Below the pieces are notes generated by a model that did no database searches, was not told where the DNA came from, and worked only from the letters and a program-made list of their open reading frames with translations. Positions 44,918-53,542 of a DNA stretch of 64,000 bases are shown here, piece by piece; position 1 is the first letter of the stretch, and each line of letters begins with the position of its first letter. The DNA lies in the NCBI RefSeq assembly GCF_009909145.1, contig NZ_JAAAPJ010000012.1:186001-250000 (forward strand), written 5' to 3'. A program made the translations under genes and the position numbers. Source of the stretch: Corallococcus silvisoli. Its GTDB lineage: Bacteria; Myxococcota; Myxococcia; Myxococcales; Myxococcaceae.

Positions 44918-46687
44918 TCAGGCCGCGGCTTCCTCGTCGGCGTCGTCGCCCACGGAGGTGCCGGGCTCATCCAGCAGCTGCTGCGCGATGGCGAGCGCCT
45001 TCTTCGTCTTCTCGCGCAGCTTCTCGTCGCCCTTGATGCGCGCGTAGAGCTTCGTCACGCGCTCCTCGTTGCGCACCGCCGCCTGCTCCAGCTCGCTGAT
45101 GCGCGAGCGCAGCCCGTCCGCCTCCGTGGCGGCCTGGGCGCCCTGGGCGGAGAGATCCGCCTGGGACTGCTCCAACTGCGAGCGCAGCCCTTCGGCCTCC
45201 ACCTGCGCCGCCTCCACCTGGGCGCGCAGCCCTTCGGCCTCCTCGCGCGCCGCCTGGAGGTCCGCGTCCTGCTGGGACAGCTGGGCGCGAAGGGACTCGG
45301 ACTCGCCCTGGAAGGCCTGGGCCTGGGCCTGGTGCTGATCCAGCTCCGCCTGGAGCGCGCCCAGCTTCGCGGTGGCGCCGCGCGCCTCTTCCTTGGCGGT
45401 GGCGAGCTGCTGGTCCACGCGCTTGCGCTCCGTGGTGAGCTGCTCGGTGCGGCTGGTGAGCGTCTTGATCTGCGCGTCGCGGCGGCTCAGCTCCTCGTCG
45501 GAGGTGCTGGCCTTCTGCTCCAGCTCCAGGTGCTGATCCTTCAGCTCGATGATCTCCTGGTCCTTCTGGTTCAGCTCCGACTTGAGGCGGAGGATCTCCT
45601 TGTCGCGCTTGTTGACGGTGTCACGCAGCGCGAAGGTGTCCTTGTCGCTCTTCCCGGCGGTGGACCGCGACGCCTCCAGCTCCGTGGTCTTCGCCTGGAG
45701 CTCGGACTCCAGCGACTGCACGCGCTCCTCGGCCTGCGACGCCTGGCCGCGCGAGTCCTCCAGCGCGCTCTGCAGCTCCGCCACCTTCGCGCGCAGGTTG
45801 CGCAGCTCCGCGACGTCCGCGGCGGACGGTCCCGTCGAGATCGGCGTCACCGCGACGGCGGCCACCGCGGGGCGGGCGGCGGCGGGCGGGGGCACCGCGC
45901 GCAGCGGCGCGGCGGGTGCGCGGGGGGGCGGGGTGGGCGCCACCACCGGCTCCGGATCCACCGGCGGCATGAAGCCGACGACGGTCTTCTCCTCCGGTTC
46001 GTCGCCCAGGTCTCCCAGCACGTCGAGCGAGTCGTCGTTGTCCGGCCCCAGCGAGTCGAGCGCCGAGATCTCCTCCAGGGCGGACGGCGTCTCCGCCTCC
46101 TCCGGCGGGGCCACCACGGGCTCCTCCTCGGGAGTGCCCGTGACGGGCTCGGACAGGTCGCCGAAGGCGTCGTCGAGCATGTCCAGGTCTTCGCCGGCCA
46201 CCGCGGGCTCCTCGCCCGTGTCGACGGCGATCTCCTCGCCGAAGTCCGTCGCGGGCTCGCTGCCCAGCGAGTCGAGGGTGAGGCTCTCGTCCACCACCTC
46301 TTCGCTGACGGGCGGCTCCGGGAAGCCGATCACGCCGCCCACGCGGTCCACCAGCACGGAGGTGTCCACCGGCTTCGCCACGTATTCGTCCGCGCGCGCC
46401 TTCAGCTTGCTATGGGCCGCGAAGCCGTCCGGGCTGCCGATGATGACGATGGGCACCGTCTTCAGCTCGTCGTCCTTCTTCAGCTTGCCGCAGATGAGAT
46501 AGCCGTTCTGTCCCGCGGACAGGTCCACCGCGAGCACCACGAGGTCCGGCCGCTCACGGCGGATCAGCTCCACGCTGCCCTTTCCGTCGCCCGTCGTCTG
46601 CGCCGTGAAGCCCCGGGCTTCCAGTGCCTGCTGCAGGGTGGCGGAGAGGGTGGCGTCGCTTTCGACGATCAGGATTCGCTTGGACAT
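44918..46687 (-). CDS. frzS: FrzS motility protein: pseudo-receiver plus coiled coil
   Basis: From ATG 46687 it has 589 residues. Residues 1-~120 are a response-regulator fold whose sequence (SKRILIVESD, DLVVLAVDLSAGQNGY, DEYVAKPVD) matches FrzS of M. xanthus. The phosphorylation Asp is replaced by Ala in VVLAVDL, so it cannot be phosphorylated there; the acidic pair is also altered (ESD). A Pro/Glu-rich linker (~125-310) leads to a coiled coil (~320-560) rich in Gln, Glu and Ala, ending near EPGTSVGDDADEEAAA. In M. xanthus FrzS moves between the poles and supports type IV pilus-driven motility. It lies downstream of the ECF/anti-sigma pair; a hairpin at 46809 lies between. Confidence 0.94.
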   Translation of the reverse strand: MSKRILIVESDATLSATLQQALEARGFTAQTTGDGKGSVELIRRERPDLVVLAVDLSAGQNGYLICGKLKKDDELKTVPIVIIGSPDGFAAHSKLKARADEYVAKPVDTSVLVDRVGGVIGFPEPPVSEEVVDESLTLDSLGSEPATDFGEEIAVDTGEEPAVAGEDLDMLDDAFGDLSEPVTGTPEEEPVVAPPEEAETPSALEEISALDSLGPDNDDSLDVLGDLGDEPEEKTVVGFMPPVDPEPVVAPTPPPRAPAAPLRAVPPPAAARPAVAAVAVTPISTGPSAADVAELRNLRAKVAELQSALEDSRGQASQAEERVQSLESELQAKTTELEASRSTAGKSDKDTFALRDTVNKRDKEILRLKSELNQKDQEIIELKDQHLELEQKASTSDEELSRRDAQIKTLTSRTEQLTTERKRVDQQLATAKEEARGATAKLGALQAELDQHQAQAQAFQGESESLRAQLSQQDADLQAAREEAEGLRAQVEAAQVEAEGLRSQLEQSQADLSAQGAQAATEADGLRSRISELEQAAVRNEERVTKLYARIKGDEKLREKTKKALAIAQQLLDEPGTSVGDDADEEAAA

Positions 46688-46808
46688 GAAGGGACGGCCA
46701 TCCTGGGGGTGCGGCGCGCGGTGTGACACCGAGAAAACTCAGCGGTGGCGCGCGAGAGGAGAATCGCCGTCGAGGCTATCGGCCATGCATGGGACCGTCA
46801 ATCTTCAC

Positions 46809-46827
46809 ACCGGGCGCAACGCCCGGT
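46809..46827 (-). terminator. Hairpin between the anti-sigma gene and frzS
   Basis: ACCGGGCG-CAA-CGCCCGGT is a perfect 8-bp stem with a 3-nt loop in the 187-bp gap before frzS. It would end the leftward anti-sigma transcript; the following bases are not U-rich, so the call is tentative. Confidence 0.45.
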
Positions 46828-46874
46828 ATTCAGTTGAGCAGGCGACCACCCGGCCCCCACGATGTCCGGCTACT

Positions 46875-47726
46875 TCAGGGCTGTAGCGAGACGGGCTGGA
46901 TGCTCACGGCGGGCTTCACCTGGGCGGGACGCACCAGACCGTTGGAGCGCAGCTCCTGATCCCTCAGCATCTGCAGGATGGCGGCGTCGTCCATGTCCGT
47001 CACCAGCTCGTAGGTGATGTCCTGATCACGCCAGGTGACGACGTTGTACGCCTGGCTCGAGTCCACCGCGACGTTCTCCACCGTGGGGCCCTCGTCCTTG
47101 ATCACCCGCTGGCCCGTCGCCGGATACACGAACACGCCGATGTTGCGCTTGGGCTCGTTCGCGCGGTGCGGCTGGGTCTCGTAGCTGACGTAGACGACCT
47201 CCTGGCCGTTGAGCGTGGAGAAGCGCGCGCCCACGGGCCGGGCCTGCTGGAGGCGGGGCAGGGTGATGCGGTGTTCGACCTTGTCGTTGAACCACGCTTC
47301 AATCTGCTCCGGCGTGCCCGCGACGAACTCCAGGGGCCGCTGGCGCGTGTGGCGCTGCACGGCCTCCAGGATGGTCGCCTTCTGCGCCCTCCCGGACTGG
47401 TACATCATCCAGCCGCCGCTCACCGTCACCACCACCAGGGCCATGGCCCCGGCGCGCAGCCACTGGCTCACCTGGGCGCGGCGCTGCTCGCGGTGCAGGC
47501 CGGACTGGATGCCCGCGCGCAGGGACGCCGGCGCGCGCGTGCCCTTGGACGCGATGGCGTGCTTCGCCGCGCGCCGCAGCGTCTGACGGAGCTGCATCTC
47601 CTCGTCCACGCGCGCGACACACGCGGCGCAGCCTTCGAGATGCGACTCCACATCGTGGCGTTCCTCGGGCTGGAATTCGCCGTCGAGGTACGGATACAGC
47701 AACCGCTCGAGTTCCTGGCAGGTCAT
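46875..47726 (-). CDS. Zinc-finger anti-sigma factor (zf-HC2)
   Basis: The ATG at 47726 gives 283 residues. The N-terminus is an anti-sigma zinc-binding domain: HDVESHLEGCAACV (His29, Cys33, Cys36; plus Cys3) is the HxxxCxxC motif. A membrane helix follows at about 92-110 (AMALVVVTVSGGWMMY), then a periplasmic ~170-residue domain with YELVTDMDDAAILQML. It should bind the ECF sigma encoded 52 bases upstream on the same strand and release it on an envelope signal. The signal is unknown. Confidence 0.88.
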   Translation of the reverse strand: MTCQELERLLYPYLDGEFQPEERHDVESHLEGCAACVARVDEEMQLRQTLRRAAKHAIASKGTRAPASLRAGIQSGLHREQRRAQVSQWLRAGAMALVVVTVSGGWMMYQSGRAQKATILEAVQRHTRQRPLEFVAGTPEQIEAWFNDKVEHRITLPRLQQARPVGARFSTLNGQEVVYVSYETQPHRANEPKRNIGVFVYPATGQRVIKDEGPTVENVAVDSSQAYNVVTWRDQDITYELVTDMDDAAILQMLRDQELRSNGLVRPAQVKPAVSIQPVSLQP

Positions 47727-47778
47727 GGGCGCTCGATGAGGCGGGTCGGAGAGAAGACGACGCCCCTCCAACTGCTTT

Positions 47779-48423
47779 TTAGCCTGCCTTCTTCCGGCGC
47801 CGGTACTCTTCCAGATCCGCGGGCACCTGGACCGGGTCTCCGTCGTGACGGAAGACACCCTGGCCCTCGGCGTACTCGCGCAGCGTCTTCTGCAGCAGCT
47901 TGCGTCCGCGGAACAGCCGGCTCATCACCGTGCCCACGGGGCACTCCAGAATCTCCGCGATCTCCTTGTAGGAGAACTCCTGGAGGTCCGCGAGGATGAC
48001 CACCAGCCGGAAGTCGATGGGCAGCGAGTCGATGGCGCGCAGCACGTCGTCCGACAGGAGCCGGTCGAAGAAGTACTGCTCGGGGTTGGCCGCGAAGTCC
48101 GTCGCGTCCCGGCTCACGAAGCGCTCGTGGACCGCCTCGCGCTCCACGCCCTCCACCACCGTGCGCTCCTTCACCTTGCGGCGGTAGCGGTTGATGAAGG
48201 TGTTGGTGAGGATCTTGAAGAGCCAGGCCTTGATGTTGGTCCCGCGCTCGAACTTGTCGAAGAAGCGGTAGGCCCGCATGCAGGTGTCCTGCACCAGGTC
48301 CTCGGCGTCGCGCTCGTTCTTGGTCAACCGAAGGGCCGCCGAATAGAGCGGATCCAGGTGCGCCAGCGCCAGCTCTTCGAATTCCTGCTTCGTCCGGTTG
48401 GGTTGCCTGAAGTCCAGCATCAT
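47779..48423 (-). CDS. rpoE1: ECF sigma factor (probably RpoE1)
   Basis: This 214-residue sigma factor has region 2 (DLVQDTCMRAYRFFDKFERG...KAWLFKILTNTFINRYRR) and region 4 (DFRLVVILADLQEFSYKEIAEIL...MSRLFRGRKLL), the two-domain ECF layout. A start one codon later (MLDF) is equally possible. In M. xanthus, rpoE1 was described as an ECF gene affecting motility behaviour and, from memory, lies near frz; the neighbours here (frzS, frzZ) agree. The symbol is therefore probable, not certain. The zf-HC2 anti-sigma gene follows. A sigma-70-like promoter is visible upstream. Confidence 0.88.
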   Translation of the reverse strand: MMLDFRQPNRTKQEFEELALAHLDPLYSAALRLTKNERDAEDLVQDTCMRAYRFFDKFERGTNIKAWLFKILTNTFINRYRRKVKERTVVEGVEREAVHERFVSRDATDFAANPEQYFFDRLLSDDVLRAIDSLPIDFRLVVILADLQEFSYKEIAEILECPVGTVMSRLFRGRKLLQKTLREYAEGQGVFRHDGDPVQVPADLEEYRRRKKAG

Positions 48424-48480
48424 GCTCCCGCCTTCCAGGGGCCCGAAATGATTGGGGAATGCGTCGCCTGCCTAACGGTC

Positions 48481-48508
48481 AATCTATGCACCGGAACAGA
48501 CGGGTCAA
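48481..48508 (-). promoter_or_regulatory. Sigma-70-like promoter of rpoE1
   Basis: Read leftward: TTGACC (48508-48503), 16-nt spacer, TAGATT (48486-48481). It would give a leader of about 50 nt before the ATG at 48423. No separate ECF-type GGAAC box is clear on this strand, so autoregulation is not shown. Confidence 0.4.
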
Positions 48509-48600
48509 CAACGCTTTCCCCTGCCGCGCCGCCCGCATGCCCGCTTCTGGAGTGCGGAGACGCCCGGCGGGATCATTTATTCCACAGGGTGGGAACCGGA

Positions 48601-48657
48601 GGGGACCCCCGGACGAGGGTCCCCGCCAGGCAACCGGCCAGCACAGGGCTGGCCGGT
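48601..48657 (-). terminator. Two strong hairpins downstream of ald
   Basis: Nearest to ald is ACCGGCCAGC/GCTGGCCGGT (48633-48642 with 48648-48657), a 10-bp perfect stem with a 5-nt loop. Further on is GGGGACCC/GGGTCCCC (48601-48608 with 48617-48624), an 8-bp perfect stem. Together they probably end the ald transcript. No long U-tract. The rest of the gap to rpoE1 holds its promoter. Confidence 0.65.
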
Positions 48658-48674
48658 CGGGGGGCAGGCAGCTG

Positions 48675-49802
48675 CTAGCGCTTGCCGCCGAGCGCGTCCA
48701 TCAGGGGCACGTAGTCGTACCCCATGTCCTTGGCGACGGCCTCGTAGGTGATGTGGCCGTTGTAGGTGTTGATGGCGCGCTGGAGGGCGCGGTCGGACTT
48801 GATGGCCTCCACCAGGCCCAGGTCCGCGATCTTCCGGGAGTAGGGGCGGGTGGTGTTGGTGAGCGCGAACGTGGACGTCTGCGGCACGGCGCCGGGCATG
48901 TTGGCCACGCAGTAGTGGACGACGTCGCTCACGGTGAACGTGGGGTTGTCGTGCGTGGTGGGCTTGCAGGTCTCGATGCAGCCGCCCTGGTCCACCGCCA
49001 CGTCGACGACGACGGAGCCGGGCTCCATCTCCGCGATGAGCTCGCGCGACACCAGCTTGGGCGCCTTGCCGCCGGGGATGAGCACGCCGCCGATGACGAG
49101 GTCCGACTCGCGCACGGTGCGCGCGATGGACTCCGTGTCCGACGCCAGCGTCTGCGCGCGGCCGAGGAACACGTCGTCCAGGTAGGTGAGGCGCTCCAGG
49201 TTCACGTCCAGGATGGTCACTTCCGCGCCCATGCCGACGGCGACCTTGGCGGCGCACAGGCCCACCACGCCACCGCCGATGACGGCCACGCGGCCGCGGC
49301 GCACGCCGGGCACGCCGCCCAGCAGGATGCCCTTGCCACCGTGGGCCTTCTCCAGGCACGCGGCGCCCACCTGGATGGCCATCTTGCCGGCCACCTCGGA
49401 CATGGGCTTGAGCAGCGGCAGGCTGCCGTCGTCCAGCTGGAGCGTCTCGTAGGCGACCGCCGTGACCTTCTTCTTGATGAGCGTCTTGGTGAGCTCCGGA
49501 TCCACGCCCGCCAGGTGGAAGTACGTGTAGACGATCTGCCCGGGCTGCATGCGCTCGTACTCCGGCGCGATGGGCTCCTTCACCTTGACGATCATCTCCG
49601 CGCGCTTCCAGACCTCATCCGCGCTGGAGATGATCTGCGCGCCGACGCGCTGGTACTCCGAATCCGGGATGCCGGAGCCGACGCCAGCGTTCGTCTCCAC
49701 CAGCACCGTGTGGCCCGCGCTGGTCAACGCGCGAACGCCCGCGGGCACCATGCCGACACGGTACTCGCGGGTTTTGATCTCCTTGGGAACTCCGACGATC
49801 AC
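48675..49802 (-). CDS. ald: Alanine dehydrogenase
   Basis: The GTG at 49802 behind GGAGG gives 375 residues starting (M)IVGVPKEIKTREYRVG, the family N-terminus. Catalytic Lys and His are in MIVKVKEP and YFHLA; the NAD fold shows VIGGGVVGLCAAKVAVGMGA and DVAVDQGG. It interconverts L-alanine and pyruvate with NAD+ and ammonia. An upstream in-frame ATG at 49916 is not supported by the family. In other bacteria ald is tied to alanine use and sporulation; the link to motility genes here is by position only. Confidence 0.95.
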   Translation of the reverse strand: MIVGVPKEIKTREYRVGMVPAGVRALTSAGHTVLVETNAGVGSGIPDSEYQRVGAQIISSADEVWKRAEMIVKVKEPIAPEYERMQPGQIVYTYFHLAGVDPELTKTLIKKKVTAVAYETLQLDDGSLPLLKPMSEVAGKMAIQVGAACLEKAHGGKGILLGGVPGVRRGRVAVIGGGVVGLCAAKVAVGMGAEVTILDVNLERLTYLDDVFLGRAQTLASDTESIARTVRESDLVIGGVLIPGGKAPKLVSRELIAEMEPGSVVVDVAVDQGGCIETCKPTTHDNPTFTVSDVVHYCVANMPGAVPQTSTFALTNTTRPYSRKIADLGLVEAIKSDRALQRAINTYNGHITYEAVAKDMGYDYVPLMDALGGKR

Positions 49803-49980
49803 GACTGCCTCCGACGAATGGGGGACTGCGGAAAACGTGGCGGACCCATAGACCAGCGCACCTGCGCTTTCAAGGCGCGCTCCGGCGCCAGGAGTGTCGG
49901 CTGTGATGGACTTCATTCATCCATCCACATGACGCGAGGCGTTGGACGCATCGCGGTCCACCCGTGTTAGTTAACGGCCC

Positions 49981-51291
49981 ATGACGCACGCGCCGAAATT
50001 GCTCTTCGCGGACCCCAAGGGCCGGGTGATGGAGCATCCCTACCTCATCGCCACCCTGCGCAGCGGCGAGGAACTCGTGCCACCGCAGGACAAGCCCATC
50101 GCCCTGCCGGCGGCGGGGCGCCTGGTGCACCTGCCTGGCCGCCTGCCCGTGGGGCTCAACCCGGACTCGGGTGAGCTGGAGCTGGTGCGCGAGATGAAGG
50201 CGGGGGGCAAGACGTTCGTGCCCAACGCGGTGGGCGCGCTCTTGCCGCCCGGCTACACGCGCACGTTCCTGCCCGGGGAGGTGAAGGGCAGCGGGCCCGT
50301 GTTGCCTCAGTGGGCATACACGGCGGCGGCGTGGGGCAAGGACGGTCCGGTCGCGTGGGCCATCCACACCGACCGGCGCTCGCACTGGGAGCCGGAGGCG
50401 TACTCCACGCCTGAATTGAAGGGGCTCGTCAGCGCGCACATGGAGCGCTTCCCGGACAGCCGCGTGCTCAAGCAGTTGAAGACGTGCGCGCTCCTGTACC
50501 GGTGCTTCACGTCGCAGAACATCTTCTACGCGCGCGACGAGGGTGCCATCCCCGCGTCCGTGATGTGCAATGCGCGCTGCGTGGGCTGCATCTCGGATCA
50601 GCCCGCGGACGGCCCTCCGGCCTCGCACGAGCGCATGGATGACGGTCCCTCCGCGGAGGAGATGGCGGCCATCGGCCTGTACCACCTGGAGCACGCGCCG
50701 GGCCGCACCATGGTGAGCTTCGGCCAGGGGTGCGAGGGCGAGCCGCTCACGCGCTGGAAGTTCATCGCGGAGTCCATCCGCCTGATGCGCGCGAAGACGG
50801 ACCGGGGCTCCATCAACATCAACACCAACGCCAGCCTCACGCACGGGCTCGAGGCGCTGCTGGACGCCGGGCTGGACGCCGTCCGCGTGTCGCTCAACGC
50901 CGCGACCAAGGGCCTCTACGAGGCCTACTACAAGCCGGTGAAGTACGGCTGGGAGGACGTGGAGGCGTCCATCGCGCTGGCGCGCGAGCGCGGTGCGTAC
51001 CTGGCGCTCAACCTGCTCCTGTTCCCCGGCGTCACCGACCGCGAGGGCGAGGTCCAGGCGCTGGAGAACCTGGTGCGCAAGTACCGCGTGGATCAGGTGC
51101 AGACGCGCTCGCTGTGCATCGACCCGCTCCAGTACCTGGAGGTCGCGCGAGGCCAGGGCGCGGGCGGCGAGCCGGTGGGGATCCGCACGCTCCTGCAGCG
51201 GCTGAAGACGGCGCGGCCAGGGCTCATCATCGGCAACTTCGCGCGGGGCCTGGACGAGCGCGAGAACGCCGCGGGCACGCCTGGGGTTTGA
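49981..51291 (+). CDS. Radical SAM protein of unknown substrate
   Basis: This 436-residue protein holds the radical SAM cluster motif at an unusual place: CNARCVGC (Cys196, Cys200, Cys203), preceded by a ~190-residue N-terminal domain of unknown type. After it come SFGQGCEGEPL (the GGE-like SAM loop), NINTNASL and DAVRVSLNAA, typical of the TIM-barrel. No second cluster motif is seen after the barrel. It should make a 5'-deoxyadenosyl radical; the substrate is unknown. It is divergent from ald and followed 32 bases later by a TPR lipoprotein. Confidence 0.9.
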   Translation: MTHAPKLLFADPKGRVMEHPYLIATLRSGEELVPPQDKPIALPAAGRLVHLPGRLPVGLNPDSGELELVREMKAGGKTFVPNAVGALLPPGYTRTFLPGEVKGSGPVLPQWAYTAAAWGKDGPVAWAIHTDRRSHWEPEAYSTPELKGLVSAHMERFPDSRVLKQLKTCALLYRCFTSQNIFYARDEGAIPASVMCNARCVGCISDQPADGPPASHERMDDGPSAEEMAAIGLYHLEHAPGRTMVSFGQGCEGEPLTRWKFIAESIRLMRAKTDRGSININTNASLTHGLEALLDAGLDAVRVSLNAATKGLYEAYYKPVKYGWEDVEASIALARERGAYLALNLLLFPGVTDREGEVQALENLVRKYRVDQVQTRSLCIDPLQYLEVARGQGAGGEPVGIRTLLQRLKTARPGLIIGNFARGLDERENAAGTPGV

Positions 51292-51323
51292 CCCTCCGGG
51301 AGGGGACGGCTACAGAGCCGGGC

Positions 51324-52004
51324 ATGTCCGTCTCCTTCTCGTCCGCGTTCCGCATCGCCGTCATCTGTGTCTCCTCTGGCGCCGTCACCGTCCTCGGCGC
51401 GTGCAGCAAGGCGCCCGAGGAGCCGGAGTTCGACTACGGCTTGAAGAAGCCGCTCGTGCGCAAGCTGCGCGCGGAGCTGGAGGAGACGCCCTGCGACAAG
51501 GCGAAGGCGCAGGAGTACGCGCAGCTGCTGATGAGCGCCAACGACCTGAAGGGCGTCGCCCGGGCGTCGGACACCTTCGTCGCCGCGTGCGGCCCCAACG
51601 TCGTCCTCCTCCAGCTGTCGTACACGGCCAACGCGAGGCAGGGGGAGAAGGCGAAGGCGCTGAAGGACGCCACGGCGCTGGTGGCGGTGCAGCCGGAGAA
51701 CGCCAGCTACCACGTGTGGCGGGGCCTGTCGCAGGAGGCCCTGGGCCAGAACGAAGGCGCCGCGGCGGACTTCCAGAAGGCCTTCGACCTCCAGCCCGCC
51801 CAGCGGCCCATCCTCAACGCGCTGCTCAAGACCTATGACGCGCTCAACCGGCCCTGCGACTCGCTGGCCGCGCTCCAGCGGTACGTGGAGGCGAAGCCCA
51901 GCGAGGCGAAGTCGGCGGATGTTCAGAACCAGATGAAGGCGCTGGCCCAGCAGGGCTCCTGCGCCGCGGATGCCGGGAAGCCCGAGGCGGCCAAGATGCC
52001 CTGA
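51324..52004 (+). CDS. TPR lipoprotein
   Basis: From ATG 51324, 226 residues. The signal peptide ends in the lipobox LGAC. About four TPR-like helix pairs follow (for example ASYHVWRGLSQEALGQNEGAAADFQKAFDLQP, IL NALLKTYDALNRPCDSLAALQRYVEAKP), so it is a protein-binding lipoprotein. It lies 12 bases from the convergent frzZ stop. A role in motility is possible from position only. Confidence 0.85.
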   Translation: MSVSFSSAFRIAVICVSSGAVTVLGACSKAPEEPEFDYGLKKPLVRKLRAELEETPCDKAKAQEYAQLLMSANDLKGVARASDTFVAACGPNVVLLQLSYTANARQGEKAKALKDATALVAVQPENASYHVWRGLSQEALGQNEGAAADFQKAFDLQPAQRPILNALLKTYDALNRPCDSLAALQRYVEAKPSEAKSADVQNQMKALAQQGSCAADAGKPEAAKMP

Positions 52005-52016
52005 GGCGAGCGGGGA

Positions 52017-52877
52017 CTACTCGGCGCCGGGGGGCATCAGCTCCTTGGCGACGAGGTTGCCCATCACGGCGTCCTTGGGGATGTAGCCGTCGGCGCCGGC
52101 CTCGCGGCAGATGCGCTGGAGCTCCTCGACGTTCTCCCCGGAGCACAGCAGCACCTTGATGCCCTTGAAGAGGCTGTTGCTCTTGATGAAGCGGCAGAAC
52201 TGCTCGCCGTTCACGTTGGGCATGCGCACGTCCAGGAGCACCAGGTCCGGGCGCGTCTGCTTCTTCAGGATGATCTTCGTGGCCTTGTCGGCGGTGTCCG
52301 CGACGTGGACCTCGAAGCCCTTGGACACCAGGTCCGCCTCGATGATCCGCGCCGTCATCTCACTGTCATCCACGATGAGGATGCGCGGCTTGCGGGCGCC
52401 GGCGGCCACCGCCTTCAGGGCGCCGGCGGCGGGCGCGGCCGGGGGCGCCGCGGCGGGGGCGGCGGGGCTCGCGGCCGGGGCGGGGGAGGGGACCGCGGCG
52501 GGCACGTTCAGCGCCGGGGCGCCGATGAGTCCCATGACACCCCCCAGGACGCCTTCCAGGCCTCCACTCTTGAGGATGTAGCCGTCCGCGCCGGAGTTCT
52601 TCGTCTTCGCGTCCAGCTCCGCTTCGGAGATGTCGGAGTAGAGGACGAGCTTGGCGGTGACGCCCTTCTGGCGGCGGAGGTATTCGACGACATCGTCGCC
52701 GAACATCTCCGGCATGTTCACGTCCATGAGGATGAGCGCGAACGGGCCCTCGGTGAGCTTCTGGTCGAGCGCGGCCAGGTCCTGGGCGCCGCTGGCCTCG
52801 TAGCCGGCGGCGGTCAGGGCCCGGACGGTGAGCTCCAGAAGCATCGGGCTGTCGTCAATGACCAGTACGCGGGACAT
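52017..52877 (-). CDS. frzZ: Double-receiver response regulator FrzZ
   Basis: The ATG at 52877 behind GAGGAGGACG gives 286 residues: receiver 1 (1-120, phosphorylation Asp52 in LILMDVNMPEM), an Ala/Pro-rich linker (about 124-165) and receiver 2 (166-286, Asp216 in LVLLDVRMPNV). Both domains keep the acidic pocket (VIDDS, IVDDS) and the Lys. There is no output domain. In M. xanthus FrzE phosphorylates FrzZ, which then acts on the polarity switch. Divergent from frzA with 179 bp between starts. Confidence 0.95.
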   Translation of the reverse strand: MSRVLVIDDSPMLLELTVRALTAAGYEASGAQDLAALDQKLTEGPFALILMDVNMPEMFGDDVVEYLRRQKGVTAKLVLYSDISEAELDAKTKNSGADGYILKSGGLEGVLGGVMGLIGAPALNVPAAVPSPAPAASPAAPAAAPPAAPAAGALKAVAAGARKPRILIVDDSEMTARIIEADLVSKGFEVHVADTADKATKIILKKQTRPDLVLLDVRMPNVNGEQFCRFIKSNSLFKGIKVLLCSGENVEELQRICREAGADGYIPKDAVMGNLVAKELMPPGAE

Positions 52878-52917
52878 CGTCCTCCTCAGGGGCTCCCAGC
52901 CCACAACCCTACACCTT

Positions 52918-52934
52918 TGGTCCACGGCGGACCA
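52918..52934. promoter_or_regulatory. Palindrome in the frzZ-frzA intergenic region
   Basis: TGGTCC-ACGGC-GGACCA is a perfect 6-5-6 inverted repeat, 41 bases upstream of the frzZ start. Related half-sites (GGTCC, GGACC) recur at 52957 and 52974. It could be an operator for a divergent regulator; no binding protein is known. Confidence 0.4.
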
Positions 52935-52979
52935 TCGAAACGGAGAGCAGGCGGCCGGTCCGCTTGGGACGATGGACCC

Positions 52980-53009
52980 TTGACCCCCTTTCTCCCCGTC
53001 CAGGATACT
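52980..53009 (+). promoter_or_regulatory. Candidate promoter of the frz operon
   Basis: TTGACC (52980-52985), an 18-nt spacer and GATACT (53004-53009) read toward frzA. Transcription from about 53016 would place the TTG at 53018 at the very 5' end, which favours the ATG at 53057 as the frzA start. Confidence 0.4.
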
Positions 53010-53056
53010 TCGCTGCCTTGACCCCGACCTCCACTCCCCTCCAACGCGCGCTGCGC

Positions 53057-53542
53057 ATGGCGCCAGACCGCACGGTGGCCGCCCAGGCCCGGCCGGAGCA
53101 GGAATTCTTCTGCTTCCGCGTGGGCGAGCTGCGCTTCGGCGTCCCGAGCGAGAACGTGCTCGAGGTGCTGCGCGCCGGACTGCTCACGCCGCTGCCGCGC
53201 ACGCCGTCGTTCATCCTGGGCGTCACCGGCCACCGCGGTCAGGTGCTGCCGGTGGTGGACCTGCTGCGCTTCCTCAGCAAGGGCGAGGCGCGCATCGGTC
53301 AGCGCACCCGCATCTTCGTGGGCGTCAGCGGCAGCTACGTCTCCGGCGTGGTGGCGGACACCGTGCTCGGCCTGCGCCGCGTGCCGGTGGCGGACATCCT
53401 CCCGCCGCCCCTGGGCGGTGATCAGGCCGCCGAACACCTGCTGGGCGTCGTGCAGCAGGGCACGGGCCCCCAGGACAGCCTCAACCTGCTCAACTTCTCC
53501 AAGCTCCTTCAGACGGCCCGTCAGCGCGCGGTGATGCGATGA
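53057..53542 (+). CDS. frzA: CheW-like coupling protein FrzA
   Basis: From ATG 53057 it has 161 residues, close to M. xanthus FrzA. An in-frame TTG at 53018 would add 13 residues; the promoter candidate argues against it. CheW fold motifs: EFFCFRVGELRFGVPSENVLEVLR, ILGVTGHRGQVLPVVDLLRFL, and FVGVSGSYVSGVVADTVLGL. It links the receptor FrzCD to the kinase FrzE in the cytoplasm. First gene of the rightward frz operon; its last 4 bases overlap frzB. Confidence 0.93.
   Translation: MAPDRTVAAQARPEQEFFCFRVGELRFGVPSENVLEVLRAGLLTPLPRTPSFILGVTGHRGQVLPVVDLLRFLSKGEARIGQRTRIFVGVSGSYVSGVVADTVLGLRRVPVADILPPPLGGDQAAEHLLGVVQQGTGPQDSLNLLNFSKLLQTARQRAVMR

Noticed and set aside
44807..46726. 639-codon open frame opposite frzS
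   Set aside because: Leu/Arg/Gly-rich shadow of the frzS coiled coil; frzS is well supported.
52964..53056. Longer frzA from ATG 52964 or TTG 53018
   Set aside because: The extra residues are Pro/Thr-rich without CheW likeness, and the promoter candidate overlaps them; known FrzA has about 160 residues.
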